Shown: piece by piece, positions 50,681-59,600 of the stretch
How the letters are laid out: each line of letters opens with the position of its first letter
How positions within the stretch are numbered: the first letter of the stretch is position 1
Assembly (NCBI RefSeq): GCF_039531695.1
Contig: NZ_BAAAQN010000016.1
Coordinates: 62,001 to 126,000 of the forward strand
Source: Catenulispora yoronensis
Lineage (GTDB): Bacteria; Actinomycetota; Actinomycetes; Streptomycetales; Catenulisporaceae
DNA length: 64,000 nucleotides
Direction: 5' to 3'
Notes under the pieces: model-generated
Told to the model about the DNA's origin: nothing
The model's input: only the letters and a program-made list of their open reading frames with translations
Database searches by the model: none
Program-made: the position numbers and the translations under genes

Positions 50681-53600
50681 GCGGTTGCTCCTGTCAGCTG
50701 TTCCCCAGCGATCGGGACCGCGACAGGTCCCTGATCCAGGGGCGGATTGTCGGCCGGGTTCGCCAAAAGCGCCGGATTCGGGTTCGGGTTCGCATTCGGG
50801 TTCGGGTTCGGGTTCGGCACGCGCCGTCGCCGCCGCGCGTCCAGCGAGGCGATCACGGATGTCAGGTCACGGAGGCCCGCGATGGTCGGAATCGCGACCG
50901 GCTCCCCGTTCCGATACGCGACCCACCGCCCCCCGCCGTTCCCCTGAAGAAGGAACCGGTTGCCCAGCGCGGCGACGGCCCCGGCCACCGTGCGCCCGGA
51001 CTTCAAACTCCCGACGCTGCCACGCGCGCCGATCACATCGACGTTCGGCAGCGCCTGGCTGATCGCCTCGGCCACGGCGTGGCTGTCGTCGCCGTGCACC
51101 ACCACCTTGCGCGGCAGCACAGCACCCGCCGCCCCCTGCGCAGTAAGCCTGTTCACGATCGCCGCCCCCAACTCCCGCGGCGTCATCGTCCGATTCCGGA
51201 TGACGTGCGCCCCGGTCCCCGCATCCCGCGTGCCGCCGATCGACACCACCGTGGCGCCCGGCACGCTGGGAACGGCGCGCGCCGTCGTCAGGTGCACGTT
51301 GTTGTCGGCCAGCACGAACCCCGACGGCGTGGTCTTCCACATCCGGGCCACGGCCTCGTCATGCGTGGGAAGGTGGGCCGCTCCCAGATCGGAGCGGTTC
51401 TCGGCGTCCTCGACGAAGCGCTGCCCGGTGTCGTGTGCGGACACGCTCATCTGCCCATGCGCGCCGTCCAGGTCCGTCTGGGCCGTCGTGGCCGCGTCTC
51501 TGTTCTCGCGCAAGGCCGCTTCCGCGTTCTCGCGTGCGATGAGACGGGTCTGCGGGCCGCGAGCAGCCTCCGTGTGCTGGCCGGCGAGTCTGGTCAGCTC
51601 ACGCCGGTCGTTCGCGACCCGCGTCGCCTGATCAGCGCTCTGCGACGCGAGCGACGCCCTGGTCGCCAATTCCTGCGCGTCGCCCTCCAACTGCTTGTTC
51701 GTTTTCGCGAACTCAAGCGCGTTGCCGGCGTCGTTGGTCAGCTTCTCAGCCTGGATCCTGAGGGTCCGCGCCCTGGCATCCAGCGCGAACTGGTCTCCGG
51801 GATGCTGGGCCTGATGATCGGCCAGCTCCCGCGAACTGCGGGCTGCCCGGTCGACGAGGGCTTGATCGTTCGGTCCGACCATCGACTGCGCGGTCCGTGC
51901 CGCCTGCTCCAGCTGCGGATGCCGCATGTCAGCATCCTGCTGCCGGGCCAGCGCGTCCCGCGCCGCCTGGTGCTCCGCGGTCGTCCGCTCGAAGACGTGG
52001 TGCTCCAAGTGCTCCGGATTCCCGGCCGTCCCAGGAACGACCAGGGCCAGGTCCACACGCCGGTCGAGGCGGACGGAGAGGTCCCGCGCGATCCCGTTGA
52101 GCGCATCGGCGGAGTCCGGTCCCGTCACGTCGCCGACCAGATGCAGGGTGTCGTCGACCCCCGGTCGTCCCGCCCGGTTGACGAGGTCCCGCACCTGATC
52201 CGCAGCCGCGATCGTCATCGCGTCCGGGTGCACGACCTGGGAGGGGAACTCCTCAGCGGCCCTGAGCGCCCAGCCCCGGGGCAGCAGGCCCTCGAAGTTC
52301 TTCCCGGCGTCGACCACCACGGTGTGGTTCCGCGGTCCGTGCAAGGTGTACGAGAACTTCCCGCCGTAGGCGTAGGTGGTCCCTGACCAACTCGCGTTGT
52401 CCTCGACGTAGTCGCCGCTGGTGCCCTCCCGCTCGCGGGTGTTCTCCCCGTCGCCGGACCGGCTCGGCACCCCGGCGCCGACGTGATCGCCGCCGCCGAA
52501 GCCCATACCCTTGGACCAGTTGCTTCCCGACTCCTCGCCGAAGCTCGGCTCGGACGCGCGTTCGCCGAAGTTCATTCCGCTGTACGCGGTCGAGTCGCCG
52601 ATCGGGCGGATGACGCCGCTGTGGCCGCCGAGCAGGATCGGATCGCCGGTGGGGGAGGGCAGCTCCATCTTGCCCAGGAACAGGTCCTGGGTGTTGTCGC
52701 GGACGTTCCGGTTCGTCAGCGAGGATCTCAGGGTCACGCCGAGGTCGGTGGTCGGATCGTAGACCTCGGTGTGGGCGAAGGGCTGCGCGCCGGCGCGCCG
52801 GGACAGGTGGGCCGTGGCGTCCTGGCGGGGCAGGATCGTGGCGGGCGTGGCGTCGAGGACATGCTTGAGGCCCGGGAAAGACAGGGCCTGGAGATGCTTG
52901 CCGAGATACACGTCCAGCGGGCTCGGCGTTGTCCGGTCCTCGGGGCCCGCCACCCGGCTCCGTGGCTGCGCCACCGGGTCCACCTGTGCCGCGCCATCCT
53001 GTGCCGGTTCCGCCTGCGCCGGTTCCTCCTGCGTCGTGAAATGGCGCGGCACGACCGTGCGCATGGTCACGCCGTCGTTCGTCAACGTCACCAACGGCTT
53101 CGAGCGCGAGGACTCCGAGAAGTGGTCGCTCCGCACCGAGGCCAGCGGCGCCGGCAGTTCGGCGTCCGCGTAGATCTTGATCTCCACGGAGAGGTGGTGG
53201 ACGAATTCCTCGCTCACGCTCTGCGGCTGCGGGACGTCGCCGGAGTTCAGCAGCGGATTGGCCCGCCGGATGTCGCGGTCGACGACGTCGTGACCGGTCG
53301 TGGTGGAATCAGAGTGCTCATAACCGATTCTCGACGACGGCGCCCCGTAGTTCTCGCCGCTCGCGGTGAACTTCCCGGAGACCCCGCCGGAGACGGAGAA
53401 ATGGAAGCCGCTCGACGACTTCGTGCCGTCCTGCTTCAGCGATTGCCCGCCGAGGGTGACCACGGCGTTGTCCCGCGCCCGCAGATGTTGCGGCGGTCCG
53501 GTCGGGGTCGCGGTGACCTCGACCGTCAGCCGCCGGGTCGAGCCGTAGCCGCCGGGGATCTCCACGCGGTGCGTCAGCCCGACGTCCATCAGGTCGTGCG

Positions 53601-56600
53601 GATGCGCCTTGAGCGCCTCGGGGCCGAACCGGGCGCTCAGCGCGCGCCAGATGTCCGAGGCGTCGTCCAGGTGCTCCGGGCCGATGAGCCCGGTGCTCTC
53701 CAGACCGTGCTTGACCGCCCCGGCGATGCCGGTCCCGGCGTCGAGCTGGACGGGAGTGTCGGAGCGCGCCGCCACGATCTGCGTGAACCGCCCCGAGCGG
53801 TCGTCGAAGTGGGTCGTGTAGCCGGCGGCGAACGCGGCGTCGCGACGGTCCTCGGAGATGAACCGATCCGGGTCCTCGGCCGGGTTCAGGCGGTCGGGGT
53901 CCTGGACGTCGGCGTGCAGGTTCTGCGAGAAGGACAGCTCGACGCTGTTCTCGACCAGGAGCTTGACCGACTTCTCCCTCGGAAGGGACTCGTCCCCGTA
54001 TGCCTGCGACCGGAACGCGCGGCCCAGCGGCCCGGTCAGCGTCGGGGCGTCGACCGGTGTCCGGGTGCTGACGATCTCCAGCACGAGGTGGGCCCGCTCG
54101 ACCTGCTGCCCGCCGGTCTCGGTCAGCAGGGAGATGTCGATGCTGCCCCGGGTGCGGTCGACGGTCTTGCTGTACAGCGTCCCGCCGGCCTCGAAGCCGA
54201 CGTTCCCGCCGACCTGGTTGTGGATCGCCCGCTTGGAGTTCGCCGACGGGCCGGCGGACTCGCTCGGCGGGGTGGTGCCGTCCCCGCCGCCCTCTTTGTT
54301 CTCGGTGGTCACGCCGAGGGTGATCGCCGGTCCGAAATCGGTGTGCCCGTCGAAGGTGAAGGACTTGTTCTTGCTCGTCGAGACCTTGACGTCGTGCTCG
54401 ACGTAGCTCTCCACGGTCGCTCTCGGCGCCGCGTGCCCGGCCCCGGGGTCGCCCTTGACGAGGTACCCGCGCACGGTCAGCGAATGGTTTGCGTTCGGCA
54501 GCCCCGCGCCCCAGTGGTGTTCCTTGGGCAGCGGGACCGGGATGCCCTCGCCGAGCAACCGCGGCAGATTGGAGCGCAGGAAGCCCTCCGACAGCGCACG
54601 CTCGACCTCGGCGACGTAGGCGGGGTGGGCGGGGTGGGTCTGCGGCCCCTCGGCCGGAGCGCGGCGCGAAGGATCGGTCCCGAAGGCGTGGTCCAGCACC
54701 AGGTTCGTCGCCGCCGCGACCGCGCCCTTGAGGCCGCTGAACGTGGCGTGCAGCCCGTCGGTGCCGGAGCTGCTGAAGTCGTAGCGGTGCTCGGACCGGA
54801 ACAGGTTGTCGAACTCTGTCCCGGTCAGTTCCGTCGTGCGTCCCAGAGTGCTGACGACGTCGTGATACGCCGCGCGGTAGGCCGCGTCCCCGGCGCGCTC
54901 GGCGTCCGGGCGGAACGCCGAGTGCACGATCGCCGGCACCGTCACCGGATCCTGGTCGATGATCCGGCTGGCGACCCGGTCCCGGGTGCCGCCGAGCACG
55001 CGCCGCGTCGACTCGGTCACCGTGACCTGGTATCTGGCCTCGTATTCAGGCCGGGACGCTACACCGTTCGGCGCGCGCAACCGGGACTGGTTCTTGGCCG
55101 TGGAGTTCAGGGACCGGGTGGTCTGCATGCTCCCGGACAGGCTGATCCCGGTGTCGCCGAGGTCCAGCGCCACTTCGTCGCCGGGCAGCTCGAACCGGGC
55201 GCCGCCGCCGCCCTCCAGGGTGACGTGCCCGGACCGCGTCACCGAGGTGCTGGCCCCTCGGGAGCCCTTGACCTGGTGGTCGATCGCGAGGCCGGTCTCG
55301 GTGTCGATGGTGCCGGGGTCGCGGCGCAACAGCACTTGTTCGACAGTGACCTGATACTTGCGGCCCCGGAAGGAGAACTCCTCCTGGAGCCCGGAGTCGA
55401 AGCCGCGGCCGCGCGCGCCGCGCAGTTTGGGTGTGCCGAAGGTGAGCTGGAGTTGTTTGTCGAGCTCGAACCGCAGCTGTGCGGAGGCTTTCGCGTGCCG
55501 CCGGGCCGCCGCGGCGTCGCCCGGCCGGTCGCCGTGCCGTCCCGCGCCGTGGTCGTTGTCGATCATCTTGGTGATCAGCGACCGCACGGTGCCGTGGATG
55601 TGCTGGGCGCCGGGAAGCTCCTTGAGCGCCGCCGAACCCAGCCCGGTCCCCGACACCATGTCAGGGGTCTCCTGCCGGGGGTCGGACTCGTGGACGGCCC
55701 GGCGGACGTGGCCGACCACCAGGTCGCCGTCGCCGACCGGGTCGCGCCGCCAGGAGACGGAGCGCAGGACGGTGCCGTCGTTGTGGATCGCGTACTCCTC
55801 GCGGAGTCTGTGCGAGGTGTCCACGGCGGTCGGGCGGCGCTGGACGACGCCGCGGGCGTTGAGGTCGTTCTGCACGACGCCGTGCTCGTCGACGATGCGG
55901 ACGTTCGGGTCGGACACCAGCATCCGGAGCAGCTGGTCCTTGTCCAGGAGCGGTAGTTCTTCGCCGTGGTTCTTCCGCGTGCGGTCCCATCGGGTCAGCA
56001 GATTCTCGTACTTGCGGTTCGGCGGGTTCCCGTTCAGGACGTCGTCCGCGTGCAGTTGGGTGACCGCGGTCCGGAACTCCTGTGCGAACCGGCTGCCCGG
56101 ATCCACGACGATCTGAAGACCGGTCTTCCCGGCCTGCCGCATCATCGCGACCAGCGTTTCCTTGCCGGATTCCGCGTTCGGCCCCCACTGGGGAACCTCG
56201 TCGGGCGCCCGCTCCCAGCCCCACACCACCTTGCCCGCGGGGTTGACGACGTAGCCGGTGTCCGGCCGGTGCTCGCCTTCGGTGGTCAGCACGCCATAGG
56301 GCGAGGTCCGCTCGACCATCCGGTCGCCCAGAGCGTCCCGGACTTCCGTGACCTCGGCGGCGAGCGACTCACTGCGATGCGCGGAGACGACGACGGCGAC
56401 GCGGGGCGGGTTCTCCTCCGCGTTGCGTGCGGGGTTGCGCAGATCGCTGATGGTCCGGGTCCGCGGTGCGCGGACCGTCGCAGGACCCTGCGGGTCGTGG
56501 TTCGGATGCGCCGGGTTCGGTGCCCCCACGTCCCCCGACCAGCCGTGGCGGACGCCGTGCTGGTCCAGGACGTAGCCGTGGCGCGAGGAGTACTGCTGCT

Positions 56601-59600
56601 CCGGCCCGGTGAAGGCGGTCACCCGGAGCCTGGGCTCGTTGGGGGCTTGGAGCTGGATGTCCTCGTGCGGCGCCGTACCCCCGGGATTCGCTCCCTCAGG
56701 GGGCAGGGGCACCGTCGGCTCCTGGCGCGTTTCATGGATCAAGATCCGGTAGGGAGCGAGGTTCGGGTCGTCCGAGACCCGGAACAGGGCGGCTTTCCCG
56801 GACTGCTGAAGCCGGAGCAGCGTTTCGAGCCGCGCGGGAGTGAGCTCGTAATCCGGCCGCAGATGCAGCTCGACCGGTCCGTCCAGCCGCCGCAGATGCC
56901 GGACCAGGGCCGCGTCGTCCGCCAGACCTCCACGCGGGAACGGCTCTCGAAGCCCGGAATTCGGCCGGGTGAAGCCGGCTTCCAGTTTGCGCAGCCGCAG
57001 ATAGGTCTTCGGATGGTTCCGCGCCAGCCAGGTGTCCGCCTTCGTCAGCCCGGTGGCGGTGCCGAACCTGGTGGCGAGGTTCAGGGCACCGTCGTTCTCC
57101 CGGTGCACCGCGTCCCGGTTCAGGGTCGCGCGCCGCGTCGGCGCCGGTTCCCGAGGAGCATCGGCCAGCGCGGTCTCGAAGACGTCGCGGGGCGCGGGGT
57201 TCGCCGGATCCGCCTCAGGGAGCTGACTCTCGGGCACCAGCAGCTCGCCGGTCAGATCCGCGGTGAAGTCCTCGACCCGGTGGCCGCGCAGATCACTGTG
57301 GATCTGGCCCTCGACCCGGATCACCGTCTGGTAGCGCCGCTGCGGGCCGCCGTGGATGACGGCGGTCTTGGCCTGTCCCTGGACCGCGGTGCCGGTGCCG
57401 TGGCCGGAGCCGAGGCCGCCGCTGACCGACACCCCGGCCGAGGGGCCTTTCCGGGGATCGGAGACCTTGAGGTTGAACTCGGTGCCGACCTTGACCGACG
57501 TCTGCTGCCCGTGCCCGCTGGAGTGCTTGACCGTCACCGTCTCGGCCATGTCGTTGCGGACACCGCCCTCGGCGGAGGGCCCGATGCGCTGGACCGAGAC
57601 GACGTGCGCCTTCAGGGTGACGTAGCCCTTGAACCCCCTCGGCCGGACGAAGTTGGTGGGCAAGGAGTCGGTGAACAGCGCCTGGGCCCGGTCGCGGATC
57701 GACTTCTCGTCCAGGAACTCGGTCGTCGCCGCCTTCATGATGCGGGCGGCCTGCTTGCCGGAGAGCCGGTCGGTGTCCATCAGGGTCTTGAGGAACACGT
57801 CCTCCAGCGGCTTGGTGTCGACGCCGCCGAGCGCGTAGTCGAACTTCTCGATCGCGGACGGGTTCCGGACCACGATCTCGGTGTGCTCCGGCGCCGCGCC
57901 GCCGTCGACGTGCGGTCCGCGGACGAGGTCGCCGCCGGCGTAGGTGGTCGGATGCGCGGCGGTGAGGACGGCGTCGGTCCGCTCGGTCGCCGAGGCGGTG
58001 ATCCCGTGCTTGGCGCGCGCCGTCACCTCGATCGTCACGTGGTGGTCCACGCCGAACCGCGCGGTGTTGGTCCCTCGGTTGCCGAGCTGCACCTCGTCGG
58101 CGATGCCCTGGCCGTCGTGGCGGGTGTTCGAGACGCTGACGCTGACGAGCGGGACGACGGTCGACAGGACGGCGCCGCCGACCGTGTGGAAGCCCTCCGC
58201 CAGCAGACCGAGGCCGCTGGCGCTTTTCTTGGCGTCGGTGCGGGTGAAGGAGATGTCGCCGTACTTGGTAGTGGCGTTGGTGAGCACCGGGTCGCCCTGG
58301 GACGCCGGCGGCGCCTGGGTCTCGCCGTCGAGCCGGAACCGCACGTGCAGCGCCGTGTTCCCGTCACCGAGATGGAGGCCCGAGCGCAGGTACTTGGTCC
58401 ACGCGTGGGGATCCTCGGTCTGCAGGGCCTTGGTGATCTCACGGGTGAGATCGTTCTCCAGGCGGCGGCTGAGGTCGGGTACTGGCGTTGCGGGGTTTCC
58501 CAGTTCCCTGAGCTGCTGTTTGAGGGTCGAGGTCACGGTCGTGGCGTGCCCGTGGGCGTCGGCCGGCGGGACCACCTTCACCACCGAGCTGTCGCCGAGC
58601 GCCTGCATGCCGTCGCGTTTGGCGGTGTACCAGGGCAGGCGTGGCTGGGTCTGGTTCAGAGCCGGATCAGGGGTCTGGTACGGCGCCGACCACTGGACGA
58701 CGTCGTGCTGCCAGCGCGGGTGGTCCGGACCGTCCCGGAAGAAGGCCTTCGCCGGATAGGTGGAGGCGTCCGGGAGCCGGGGACGGTCGTCGGCCGAGCC
58801 GGTAGGGACGAAGTCGTGCATGACACCCTTGGCCGTGGTCAGCGGCAGGTGGGTGTGCGCCGGATCCACGTCGGCGACCATCGTGATGCCGTCGGCCGAG
58901 GTCCAGGACTTCTTCGTGGGCGCGGCGACGTTCACCCCGAGCTCGTCGGCGAGCCGCTGCGCGAAGGAGGGCTGGTCGCCCGACGCGGCGCCGGTGTCGC
59001 AGGCGTTGAGCCGGATCCCGTACTCCTTCGCCTGCTCCCAGTCCGGGTGCTGCCGGAGCAGCTGGGCGAACGCTTTCGGGCCCAGCTCGTAGTCGCCGAC
59101 ACGGACGTGGTCGGCCCCGCCGTGGGCGGCGACGGTCAGGCGTCCGGCGACGTCGACGAACGTGTCCCGGGCGGCGCGTTCGTGGGTGGCCGTCGACGGG
59201 TCGAGGCCGTCGCGCAGGACCAGCGTGTGGCCGTACCCGACGCCGAAGTGGGACAGGAACGACGAGGCGTGGTCGGCGTCGTCGAACACGTCGATGCGCT
59301 GGGGCTTGTCCTCCGCTCCGGCGTGGAACGCAGACCATTGATGCTGGTCGCGGGCCGGGCCCGGGAAGTGCGTGGCGCCGGTGTGCGCGGAGTGTCCCCC
59401 GGCCTTCGGGTCCGTGATGCCGGGCCGGACGGCGTGGGACAGGTCGCCGACGAACTCCTCGCGGGTCCCGTCGGGATGGTGGCGGGTCCAGCGGCCGTCC
59501 TGCCGGACCGGACGCGGCACGCCGTTCCGGTCGAGGACCACGTGGCCGGTGCCGACCGTCCCGTCGTGCCCGGTGAGCGTGGGCGCCAGGCCCCACACCA

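Noticed and set aside
52483..55956. Plus-strand frame of over 1,100 codons inside the giant gene
   Set aside because: Shadow of the giant gene: composition is biased and without domains, whereas the minus frame has motifs and a ribosome site.
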